Shown piece by piece: positions 54,546 to 64,000 of a DNA stretch of 64,000 bases (position 1 is its first letter; each line of letters starts with the position of its first letter). A model generated the notes under the pieces. The model saw only the letters and a program-made list of their open reading frames with translations. It searched no databases and was not told the DNA's origin. Source of the stretch: Schistosoma haematobium (lineage: Eukaryota; Platyhelminthes; Trematoda; Strigeidida; Schistosomatidae); NCBI RefSeq assembly GCF_000699445.3, contig NC_067200.1, positions 1,054,001 through 1,118,000 on the forward strand. Reading direction: 5' to 3'. A program made the translations under genes and the position numbers.

Positions 54546-56082
54546 AGGTTCACTAACCCCATGTTCAACCCTTCAAATTTATATGGGGGTGGGATAGGAA
54601 GTAACACCAGAGGGACTCCAGACAGAGATACTTCACGACAATATCCAGGCGTATTCAATGCTCAAAATAAACATACATTTTGTCAACATTAGAATGTCTT
54701 CACAGGAACTTATAGACAAATCTGTTAGTACGTTTATCATATAACTTTCCGACTATACAATGTCTAATGATACCAGATGAAGGCAAACCAACATTCACTG
54801 AATTATATATGAAACGACTATGAATAAAAATAAATGTGAATCGTGCAGTCAATACAGTTTCATGTGAACTACAGTGTTCTGTATTAAGGCGACCGAAATC
54901 CGATGTTAGTTCGCAGACGCTGCACCGTATATGTCAACGCATTCCCTGAAGTGTTCTCTTGGTTTAATTAATATTCTATGATAAAGAGACTACAATCAGC
55001 ATGATCCACCACAGTCTCATTTTGTTCATGAAAATGTGGTAATCCTCTACAAAAACGAGCGTATCACTTATACTTTCTCTGTGTGTAGGTGATTGTAAGT
55101 CACACAAACACACTATCATAAAGCGATGTTTTTTGTTTGAAATAAGATTGATATTACACCCACTATACATTAAAGAGAACATAGAATACCATATTATTTA
55201 ATCAATGAGATAGAATGCGTTGATAAACAACAACAAAGTATAATCATTGATATTTCTGTAAACAACTGAGGTCAACAGACATATGTTACGACATTTAAAG
55301 TCACCAATAAATAAATTGGAAAATGATCCACTCGTCTGTCAGTGACAACTGCGTCTGTTGGCGTATCTCTCTGAGACAGCCAATCTACACTCAAACTGAA
55401 GGTGCACAATTCACCAAGAATATAAAGTAGGAACTAGCGTTGTGTACGATTTATCCCGATTTGCGCAACAACATGACAGGCACTGTCGGAAACATTTTGC
55501 GGACATTTTCGGACATTTCATCTTTCAGTTGAAATTAAAAGACCAGGTAACGCTGACCAAGTGCTAGACAAGAGGATTTTGCTCGTCCGACGAAAAACGA
55601 GCATGTCATCAGACATCAAGACTGACACACCGAACGTGGTAATAGGAGATGTACTGCAACAGTTGGTAAAGAAAACGTTGGAACCGCATTCAAATTTCTC
55701 AAAGAGATTAAACTCTAATCAGACTATGAATATCATGTACGGAAGAGAGTCTCTAGCAATCGCTAAGCAGCAAAATTCAGGTCTGTTTTGAATTGTGCTC
55801 TTGGAAATAAACCTATTGGATATTCCGAAATTTTTACTACTCATCCGCCGTGCATTTTCAGTACTGCTCTTTTGATCTCCTAAATGGCCGGGAACTAACT
55901 TGGAGTTGTCTCAGACGATCGTTGGTAGTAGACGCTATAGTGACAAAAATGCGTTTGAACACAAATCACATCTGACAATGTGCACATCTTACTAGAAACG
56001 TCAAGTAGTGTGTAAAATTGTCCCTTATTCGTCAGCAGCAACCATACTTGAAAGGTTATAATCTAACCAATCGTTCAGCTCT
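54546..56082. repeat. Array unit 11, incomplete (1537 bp)
   Basis: Carries the GCGATG...TTTGAAA variant of units 1 and 4. It ends 104 bp short of a full unit, where unrelated sequence (TTATTTAGAAAAATT) takes over. Four-T ORF site (shifted). Confidence 0.95.
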
Positions 56083-58104
56083 TTATTTAGAAAAATTATG
56101 AGTTCTCAAGTTAGAAGCAGAGATTCTTTGGAAGTCACGAGGATTATGTCATAGGTTGTGTAGAATTGAGGAGGTACATGTCAGTTCACGGAATAAGTAA
56201 AACCCATTGGATACAAGCTGTGCAGGAAAAGATTGGATTGGTGAAATATACTGTTGTACTGTAGTATTGCGTGAAAAGTAAACAATAAGTCCAGCTCTTT
56301 TATTAATGACACTTGTGTACAATAAATTTTTGCATTCATCGATATCCATTATCTGTTATTTTGATGAAAGTGAACATGTTAATTCTGAACTAAACGTATT
56401 AATCGCTATACTCTTCCTTACTGAACATGAACTCCGTTCATACTCAATACCATTCAGGTGAATATTAACTTAAGTGTTTTTCAACCTTGAAACGTTTGCG
56501 AATGCTGCTCATATGAAAAACATTAGGTGCCGTGACACTAATGCAGAATAGCTTTGTGAAAAACGAATAATAAATAAGCTACATAATACTGAATAAATTT
56601 TAAGAACCTTGAAATATTTACTCAAGCTTTTCAAATGAAGAACTTTATGTTTCCATTTACATTAATATAGGATTGTCTTATGAGAAATTGACAGTGATTT
56701 CATGTGATTAGCTGACTATTCCAACAACTATTGCTTTTGTGGATACGATGAACTGAAAAAACTCTCAAAGTGAACTTTGATCAAGCCGTAGTGAATAAGC
56801 TACATAATAACCTAAACATACTGAGACTACCTGTAATGACAATGAATAATATTAATTTGATAATAGGCCAGACATTACTGGGACAATTTAATGTATAACT
56901 GAAAACAATTCTGATGATCGTGATTCCGCAAAATCACCCAACAAATATCGTTTATTCGACCACAGAATGTGAAACTCGTGAAAGCAATATTTTGATTACT
57001 GTCGACATCTTTTTGGAGCACAAAATTCACCATCACACTGCTAAGAACAACATTTTTCAATTATAACTAAATCATGAATAGTTTGAGCTTATTCCGCTGA
57101 AATTATTATTCATTTACGAAATTGTACACTGTTATTCATTCAACATTAATTGATACATTTCGTTTAGTGTGAACACATTAACGTCCACTTCTACCTAACT
57201 AATAAGGAACGTTTTGTCTATTTTGATCACTAAATCTATTTACAGTCAACGGTACAATGTGCCGGTCAATTGGGCCTTTTGTGACTGTTCGGAAGTTATA
57301 ATCCCACATTCAACGATGATGAAGTCGTCTGACAGGATTTATGTCATGAAACATAAATTCAGATGTAAAAACCCAAATTTAGATATCCAATCAAGACAGG
57401 CTTTGTTACTTGGATTTTAACCTATCAAATCAAATCAATGCACCATTGGTAAACAGTTCACAAATAATTACGAATAAAGAAATGTTTGTTAGTGAATATA
57501 TGAACACACATTTTGACCTACATATAAACCTCTCACTTGGTTTAAACCATTGCTAATCATATTCAATATAATTTTGATCAATAGGGGTCTTGGAATTTCA
57601 ACAAACGGTGGATAAGCGTCACCCTTTAGAGCACAACAGTTAGAAGTATATTGCATCACGATGAGTTCATCTTCCACGATGAGTAGTTAACAATGATCAT
57701 ATGATTTTATGAAACGTGATGTTTCTAATGGTCAGTTTTGATCGTCGAATAAGAAAGAAGCAAACAAACACTTAAAAAATTTATATAGGCACGACAAGGT
57801 GTAGCAAAATTTATTAACGTTGTGAACAAGAAGATGAGGTGAGTGTTGACTGTGCAGTTAAAGCAAATGAGTGTGTTATATGAACTTCGATTTGTTTCAA
57901 TGAAATAAGACTGTCTATTTTTATTCGAATCATTCCAGGCATAACTTTGCAACTGGCCAGTTTATACTGCTGTATTTGATCATCGTATTAATTTATAAAT
58001 TCTTCAACTGCCATGACATTTGCACTAAACCTGGAAAAGTAATTTTTGAAAGTGATACATATAGATATGTAAGTAACCAGTTAGATTCCAATACACATAT
58101 TCAG
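56083..58104. other. AT-rich DNA, no gene recognised
   Basis: Several 60-75 codon ORFs on both strands (for example 56349-56149 minus and 57214-57420 plus) show no family features and are likely chance. Could be 5' flank or intron of the gene suggested at 58105-58321. Confidence 0.4.
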
Positions 58105-58321
58105 TCTCATAACTATTATTATTCCCAGACAATCCGCTCTAATCGATCTTTTTCAGTTGTTAGCCGCAGGTTCGAAAGATTGGTTGATGATAAAGTGAGT
58201 TGACTAAGTTTTACAATCGAGGTACTAATCCATGTGTTTGCATATAATCAGGATATTGCTCCAGAATTCCCGTTTAAGTTTTACGGTACTACAGTCATCA
58301 AATTCAGAATATTCAAAAGTG
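58105..58321 (+). CDS. Two candidate exons of a PLXDC/TEM7-like gene
   Basis: Two exon-like blocks: 58105-58194 after TATTCAG, and 58252-58321 after AATCAG, split by a 57-nt phase-0 intron (GTGAGT...CAG). A GTAAGA donor follows at 58322, leaving phase 1 inside a Gly codon. The first reads SHNYYYSQTIRSNRSFS and on to RRFERLVDDK. The second reads DIAPEFPFKFYGTTVIKF and ends FKSG. SHNYY followed by FPFxFYG and then a Gly-ended strand recalls plexin-domain-containing proteins, where DSHNYY precedes FDFPFYGH and ATGGF. The spacing is shorter than in vertebrates. No later exon was seen before the BEL element at 58.9 kb, so the call is tentative. Confidence 0.3.
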
Positions 58322-58700
58322 GTAAGAGAAACATTTTCATCGAACTAAAATTGTTACCGAATTTTGTTTATTCCTATTTCATTCCGTGGACCGAAGTTGC
58401 TTTAATTTCTTTAGTAAATCAGTTTGATGCTCATTCTAGGATTCAAAACGTCTACTGATATCTTATTTTGTTCAAGTAGTAAAAAGTTTAAAGCCGTACG
58501 GAATTTTTACTTTGGTCCATGAAACTCATTTTGTCTCCAGTTAAACTAAAAGTCTTTGATTCATTCTCTACAGATTGAAGGGAGCAATTTTCCACAGGTT
58601 TAATTCTAAGCTATTCTCTAGAGCGTCGAATACAGAGTCTTGGTTTGGTCAAAGTCAGAACAAGTAAGCTATTTGGCTATATAAACTTTATCTGTTTCTA
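58322..58700. other. No gene recognised; may include part of the BEL 3' LTR
   Basis: The LTR starting at 58955 (minus strand) should run down into this stretch, but its terminal CA and target duplication could not be placed because the other LTR lies outside the window. Confidence 0.3.
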
Positions 58701-58936
58701 AAACATAAATTAACATCGTTAGTGTGCAAACGAAACAGTACAGTCTATTAATACATGGAAAAAGAGACAATAACATACCGAACAGTAGCCAGAGAATAGG
58801 AAAAATGAGTCAATAAGCAAATATTGTTTTACAATGGACATTAAACTGTGATTGGTTAACAAAAAGATACAGTCGTACAAGGTCAAAGGGAGTTGATGTG
58901 GTGGTGGGCGTTTCCCTTTATTATTAGTGGGTTCGT

Positions 58937-60767
58937 TTATCGATCATATTTTACACTCCCCCCGAAACGCACACCACGTCCATTGTCCAGGGCCGTCTTC
59001 GCCGTCAGACAACCGGCTTCTTCCAGCAGGCATAGGCTTCGCACATCTCTGACGATTTCTTCGTTTGAAGTTCTCAACTTTGCCGTGCGGACTCGTCCGT
59101 CCGGGCCATAGCTTACTTGCTCGACTATAGCCTTAGGCCATAGACCTCCATTCATTTCGAAGTTACTAACGAGGACTAAGTCACCTGGTTGTAAGTTTTT
59201 GTGTACGTCCAACCATTTGTCTCTTGCTTGGAGAGTCGGTAAATATTCTTTTATCCATCTATTCCAGAATGCGGCGGTTAGTCTTTGAGCTTCCTTCCAT
59301 CTTTAGTTGTATAATAACGTCTTATCCACCAAAGCATCGTCGGATGATAATGTTTTATGAATCAACAACAACTTGTTCGGAGTAAGTACCAGGATCATCT
59401 GTCATCTAAACCAGAGGTCTGTCATTCAGTATCCGTTCTGCCTCAGTTAAGAAGGTTTGCAGAGTTTCATCGGTCAACACGTTTTTGAATAAAAGCACTC
59501 TTAAGATTCTTCTAATTGATCTTATGATGCGTTCCCACACACCACCTCTATGACTTGCTCTAGGTGGGTTAAAACGCCACTCACATTCTCGTTCTTTAAG
59601 ATGGTTTTCTATTTTATTAGTATTCCAGGACCGTATAATCTGTCTCAAACTGGCATCTGCACCTCGGAAGTTTGTGCCGTTATCACTAAAAATACGCTTT
59701 GGACATCCTCTTCTGACAATAAATCTTGATAACGTGCATAGAAATGAATCCGTATCTAAAGAGTAGGCCATTTCGATGTGAACGGCTCTAATAGATAAGC
59801 AGGTGAATAAACAGCCATAACGTTTCTCGACAACTCTACCACGTTTGACGTAGAACGGTCCGAAGTAATCCACACCTACTTGACTAAAGGGTGGCGAATG
59901 AGTCTCTACTCGGTATTCCGGCAACGGTGCCATTAATTGGGAACATGGTTTAGGATAAAGTCTTCTACATAAAAAGCATCGTTTTAGAACCTTCCGAACA
60001 GTAGAATATCCTCTCACAATCCAATACTCCTCACGAATACTACTCAGAGTTTGAGTAACTCCAACATGTGCGTTAATCACATGATAACGCATTATAATCA
60101 TATCTGTAACAAAATGATTATTAGGAAGAATAATCGGATATTTGGTTTCAAAGGGTAAACATGATAAATGCAAACGTCCTCCCACGCGGATTTCGCCTTC
60201 AAACATAAAAGGGTTGAGATTTCTTATAGAACTTTGAAGAATTAATTTTTTTCTCCTGTTCACTTCGTCCATTGCTTCTTGACCTTTTTGCTGTCTAAAA
60301 GCGTTTTCTCCAAGCGTCAACGGTGAGCTGTTTAGAATTCTTTTTTTGGAGGGGTACGCGATACTTTGGACTAATTTAATTATGTCACTCTTCGAATTTT
60401 TGATATCCTCAGCACTTAGCGCACCTAAGGTTAGACGATTACCGTTCCTCTTGTTTAACATATTATTGATAAGCCGTCTGCAGTATGAAAATACCCTTAG
60501 AAGTCTGGACCACGACTTGCAGGTACGAAATCGATCTAGGAACTCATTATCGTGTCTTGTGAGTTTGAAATCCTCTGTCAATACATGGGCTATAGTGTTC
60601 TCAATCTTTTCTAGGTTAGGCCACTTATTTTCTTCCTCCCACAAGAATTTCGGCCCTTGTAACCACTCTCTTACCTTAGCCTTATCATTTAGTGATAATC
60701 CACAAGACGCGTGATCTGCAGGATTCAATTTACCTTTCACATATCTCCATTGGCTCGGCGTAGACAA
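58937..60767 (-). pseudogene. BEL/Pao integrase and C-terminal domain
   Basis: The zinc-binding N-terminal domain reads HVGVTQTLSSIREEYWIV then CFLCRRLYPKP at about 60080-59960. The rve core has VGVDYFGPFYVKRG, FSDNGTNFRGAD and ASHRGGVWERIIRSIRR, giving D, D and E of the catalytic triad. A stop at 59404-59406 and another near 59300 lie between the core and the DUF5641-like end (LQPGDLVLVSNFEMNGGLWP, 59212-58937), whose stop codon falls inside the 3' LTR. Confidence 0.82.
58956..58963 (-). other. Polypurine tract and 3' LTR start of BEL/Pao element
   Basis: Minus strand reads GGGGGGAG followed at once by TGTAAAATATG, the usual PPT and LTR 5'-TG boundary. The LTR therefore starts at 58955 and runs to lower coordinates. 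Confidence 0.65.
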
Positions 60768-60782
60768 TTTGTGTATAGTTTC

Positions 60783-62982
60783 TTACCTTTTACTCACAAA
60801 CCTTTCAAACCTTTTAGTCGTATTTTTTATGCAATGAAGCACAACTGTCGAATCGGTCCAATAAATGACTGACAAAATGGGGATACTTGACTGTTCCCTT
60901 ATGTGCCTTCCAACCTTAGCACACAAAACGCAGGCTGTTAATTCCATTCTGGGTATAGTAACAAGTTTTAGAGGAGCAACCCTAGACCTAGCTAGCAGGA
61001 ATGAACAATGGATCTGACCAGAAACACTTTCATAACGAATATACGCAACAACACCATACGCAAGCTCGGAGGCGTCGGCAAAACAATGAATTTGCGCAGA
61101 TGATGGTTCAAACCCTGATTTCAAACATCTTGATATTCTTAAGTGGTCTAACCCTTTTAGATGTCTACACCAATTATTCCACTTTGCTTGACAATCTATG
61201 GGTAACTCGGCATCCCAGTCTACTTTCTGACGACAAGTATCTTGTAAGATCACTTTAGCTGGTAATATTATTGGGGCTACAAACCCAATTGGATCAAAGA
61301 TAGATGCTACATACGATAAAACTTTCCTTCTGGTGGGGTTTCCATGAAATTCGTGAACTTTGAAACATAACTCGTCTGTTAGAACGTTCCACTCTATTCC
61401 CAGAGTTCGTTTACTTGGATTCACAGACAATAATGCTTCCTTCAGCACAGTCTTGTTCTGGAATGAACTCCAGCACTTCAACGCCATTGCTAGTCCATTT
61501 AGTTTAGTTAAATCCTTCCAAACTTAGGAGTCTTTTAAAGTGCGAATATGTCAGTTTGGCTTCTTCTATGGTATCCACACTTACCAATAAATCATCCATA
61601 TAAAACTGTTCTTTAGCTGCTTGCGTAACAGCCCTGGGTAATTTATCTTGATTATCAGAAATCGTTTTCTGTAAAGCAAAGGTGGCGCAACATGGCGATG
61701 AAGTTGCCCCGAACAGATGAACTTTCATTCTATATATCTCGGGTTCCTTTTCTAAGCCTCCACCTGGCCACCACAAATATCTAAGAACATCTCGATCAGG
61801 CTGCGGGACTATTACTTGGTGGAACATGGCTTCAATGTCCGCCGTAAGTCCAACTGATCGTTGCCAGAATCTGGTGAAAACGTCTACTAAGCTATTGACT
61901 AAATCAGGCCCAGAATAAAGGTTCTTATTTAAAGACGTTCCAGCATACTGAGCTGCGCAATCGAACACTATTCTTAGCTTGTTAGGTTTCTTGGGGTGGA
62001 AAACTGGATGATGAGTAAGATACCGAATTCGCCCATCAGAGTAGTTATCGTTTACTTTTTCAGCGTAATCTCGTTCTACATACCGAGTCATGGAGTCTAC
62101 ATAGTCTTGGAACAACTTCTTATCCCGAATAAGTCTACCTTTCAAACAGCTAAGTCTACGTTCTGCTAATTCTCTGTTATTAGGTAACTTGTGTTTGTGC
62201 CTCCAAGGTAGAGCTATTTGATAGTGCCCGTTTAACCTTTGTACTGAATTTGATATAGCACCGAGTGCTATACGGTCTTCTACAGACATCGATATAGTAC
62301 GACTAAATGGATCTTTGAATTCAGTCGAGTACAACTGTTCGAACTTATCCTCTAATTCCTCTTTAGCTGAGAGGTGGTTGAGTGCACAATTGCTTTTACA
62401 AGGTTCCCTATAGGAACCGAACAGCGTCCAACCTAACGGAGTCTTCTCGGCAAATGGTTCGTTCGGCTTTCCGGTTCTTATCTTTTTCATTTCGTGTACA
62501 CTCGGTGAATTGCACCCTATCAACAGTTTGTCATTCTCATCCTCTACTCCAGGAAAACTTACGTCTTTTAAATGCGTCCAGGATTTCATTTGAGACATCG
62601 TTGGTACCGTTCTGCGCAACATAGGTAATCTCTCGACTGTCCATACGTTTGGGATTCTAAATGACGAAGACGAGTCTAAGGAGGAAACCTCTAGTTGAAC
62701 CTCTTTACACTGAATTGTGGAATGGTTATCCAACGTTTTCAACGAAATCATCTTAGGCTCTCCTTCTAAATTCAACCTTTTAGCTTGATCTTCTGTAATG
62801 AGTGAGGCATCCGACCCACTATCTAAGAAGGCACAAGTCTGTGCTACCTTTTCTCCATTTCTTACCAGTACAGGCACTATTGTGAATGCTGCTTGTTTCT
62901 GTACACGCTCAACACTTTCCTCCGTACATAGCTGGGTGTTAATGTGTGCATCAATATTAGTATTCCTTGGTTCTTCCCGCAA
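60783..62982 (-). pseudogene. BEL/Pao pol: protease, RT, RNase H
   Basis: Aspartic protease motif FLDSGSDASLITED lies near 62820-62780. RT follows: RYLTHHPVFHPKKPNKLRIV at about 62040-61980, GLTADIEAMFHQVIVP at about 61860, and catalytic FYMDDLLVSVD at about 61600. A stop and frame change at about 61500-61470 divides RT. The rest (61487-60783) carries YVASIFDPIGFVAPIILPAK, HCFADASELAYGVVAY (RNase H Asp) and IYWTDSTVVLHCI. A single TAA at 60783 then separates it from the integrase in the same frame. Confidence 0.82.
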
Positions 62983-62999
62983 CTGGTATAACAGGGTAT

Positions 63000-63956
63000 G
63001 GTGTTTCCAGCCACACCCTTCGACAGCACACGACCTCGGCGATCGACAGTATTTTGCTACGTGGTTTGCCTAAAGGCAAACATTACACAACTTGTGTCTA
63101 AGAACGAATTCCTTCCTTTCTCTAACATTCTTGTCTTTAAATTTTTGACATTGATCTAAGGAATGATTACTGGAGCACTCCAAACAAGATGAACTGCGTA
63201 AGAGAGAATTACCATCACTAGCACTCGCATAAGATATTCTTGCTGCATTGTTATCCGTTCTAAATTTCATTTTTAAAACACCAACATCTTTATAGCCACT
63301 ATTACTACCGCGGTTGACAAGTAAGCCGTACCTAGAATTAGCAATGTCCGACTGCTCCTTCACAAAGGTCCTTGAGTGAAGGTTCTCTGCCTGTCTTAAG
63401 AATTCTACACGCAACTATAACCCATTCTCTTTGCAGGTGTAACGTTAGTTTTAAAAACATGCATTCAATAGTCTTTGTGGAATTAAGATCAGATACATAG
63501 TTCATCTGCGTGAGTGTTAGCTCACAAATATGCATCTCACGAGACAACCTTCTTAAATTATATGGATCGGTCCCTTTAATGGCAGGGATGTTCAGCATCT
63601 TATTAATAAATGCATGAGCTACTATATATTTCTGACCAAATGCTTCCTCGAGAAGTTCTAGTGCTTTACGATAGCCTTCTTCTGGCTCAGACAATGCGCA
63701 ATGAACAATAGTGTTTTTAGCTTTAACCATCACAGTACTGGATCAAATAGTTTAACCTAGATCGGAACCCAATGCTCTCGTCAAAACAGTCCTCAAAATT
63801 CCGTATGAAGCTCCAATAGTTCATAGGGTTACCATCAAATCTTATAATCTCTTTCTTTGGGAGGTCTAAAGCTCTAGACATCATTGTTACCCAGTCTTTT
63901 CTAGGAGGAACATCAACGACAGATGTACACTCATACGTCATCGCCTTGTCAGCCAT
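63000..63956 (-). pseudogene. BEL/Pao gag, frameshifted
   Basis: Begins at ATG 63956. It has the Pao gag-type segment IIRFDGNPMNYWSFIRNFEDC and RLNYLIQYC, then after a shift EGYRKALELLEEAFGQKYIV. A second shift at about 63360 precedes a Cys-rich end, with zinc-knuckle CLECSSNHSLDQCQKF and HKLCNVCL. A TAG at 63070-63072 interrupts the last knuckle, after which the same frame goes on into pol. Confidence 0.75.
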
Positions 63957-64000
63957 AACTTGATTATAATGTTCTCTTCCTTTTGGCGTAACCGTTCTAG

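Larger units (their letters stand above)
38144..56082. repeat. Tandem array of ~1,640 bp units (10.9 copies)
   Basis: Eleven head-to-tail units start at 38144, 39785, 41422, 43063, 44704, 46345, 47985, 49625, 51265, 52906 and 54546, phased arbitrarily on AGGTTCACTAACCCC. The last lacks its final ~104 bp and ends at GTTCAGCTCT (56082). Unit lengths are 1637-1641 bp. All the differences in length come from three homopolymer runs and one CT dinucleotide. Substitutions are few (well under 1 percent between most units). No retrotransposon, rRNA, snRNA, tRNA or spliced-leader sequence was recognised in the unit. Each has short ORFs on both strands, a TATAAA, and an AATAAA after the + strand ORF. 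Confidence 0.97.
58700..64000 (-). mobile_element. BEL/Pao LTR retrotransposon, 5' end outside window
   Basis: Gag (63956 to about 63000), protease-RT-RNase H (62982-60783), integrase (60767-59406) and the C-terminal DUF5641-like domain (59212-58937) follow each other in canonical BEL/Pao order, with a PPT and 3' LTR start at about 58955. The 5' LTR and leader lie right of 64000. Breaks are few: frameshifts near 63725 and 63360, and near 61480, and stop codons at about 63070, 60783, 59404 and 59300. Sinbad-like elements of schistosomes are of this group; which family cannot be told here. Confidence 0.88.

Noticed and set aside
38144..56082. Minus-strand 74- and 68-codon ORFs repeated in most array units as gene candidates
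   Set aside because: They start at rare or shared ATG/alternative codons, lack any family resemblance and are broken by the same homopolymer changes (one G in unit 2, T-run length in units 6, 8 and 10). Repetition alone explains their recurrence.
38144..56082. Array as rDNA, 5S, snRNA or spliced-leader cluster
   Set aside because: No segment resembles conserved rRNA cores, U-snRNA 5' ends or the schistosome spliced leader.
38144..56082. Array as CRISPR
   Set aside because: Unit is 1.64 kb with no spacer pattern, and the genome is eukaryotic.

Overview
The window looks like a gene-poor, repeat-laden stretch of a trematode genome, most likely Schistosoma or a close relative. The grounds are recognised protein families only: many decayed CR1-type and RTE-type non-LTR retrotransposons resembling the Perere/SR1 and SR2/SR3 groups of schistosomes, a Ty3/Gypsy element, a BEL/Pao element, AT-rich non-coding DNA, and spliced metazoan genes. 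No bacterial features (operons, Shine-Dalgarno sites, CRISPR) are present. The species cannot be fixed from the sequence alone. Layout. 1-2.2 kb: a degraded RTE retrotransposon. 2.45-3.97 kb (+): the last three exons of the nucleolar GTPase NOG1 (GTPBP4). 4.15-16.5 kb (-): the last five exons of the proteasome-ATPase-associated WD-repeat protein PAAF1, converging on NOG1 with 179 bp between stop codons; its introns hold RTE, CR1 and SINE-like insertions. 17.3-21.2 kb (+): a nearly complete but broken CR1 element with ORF1 (PHD-type zinc finger) and ORF2 (endonuclease-reverse transcriptase). 21.2-26.9 kb (-): a second CR1 element, interrupted twice by the same ~0.65 kb (TAA)n-tailed repeat. 27.5-35.3 kb: RTE and CR1/jockey endonuclease fragments, then a Gypsy element (-) split by a 3 kb non-LTR element that still carries an uninterrupted 932-codon endonuclease-reverse transcriptase ORF. 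36.2-38.0 kb: another RTE fragment. 38,144-56,082: an 18 kb head-to-tail array of eleven near-identical ~1,640 bp units (the last one incomplete), the most striking feature here. 56.1-58.3 kb: mostly unassigned AT-rich DNA with two short exon-like blocks that weakly resemble a plexin-domain-containing (PLXDC/TEM7) protein. 58.9-64 kb (-): a BEL/Pao LTR retrotransposon, gag-pol with several breaks, running off the right edge. The two firmly identified host genes are not functionally linked beyond being convergent neighbours: NOG1 acts in 60S ribosome assembly and PAAF1 on the 19S proteasome base. Almost everything else is selfish DNA at different ages. The tandem array matches none of the repeat families I know. 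Each unit carries a TATA-like box, a short ORF open in three of eleven copies, and an AATAAA placed just after the stop. The ORF difference is a single T in a homopolymer, so it could be biology or assembly error.
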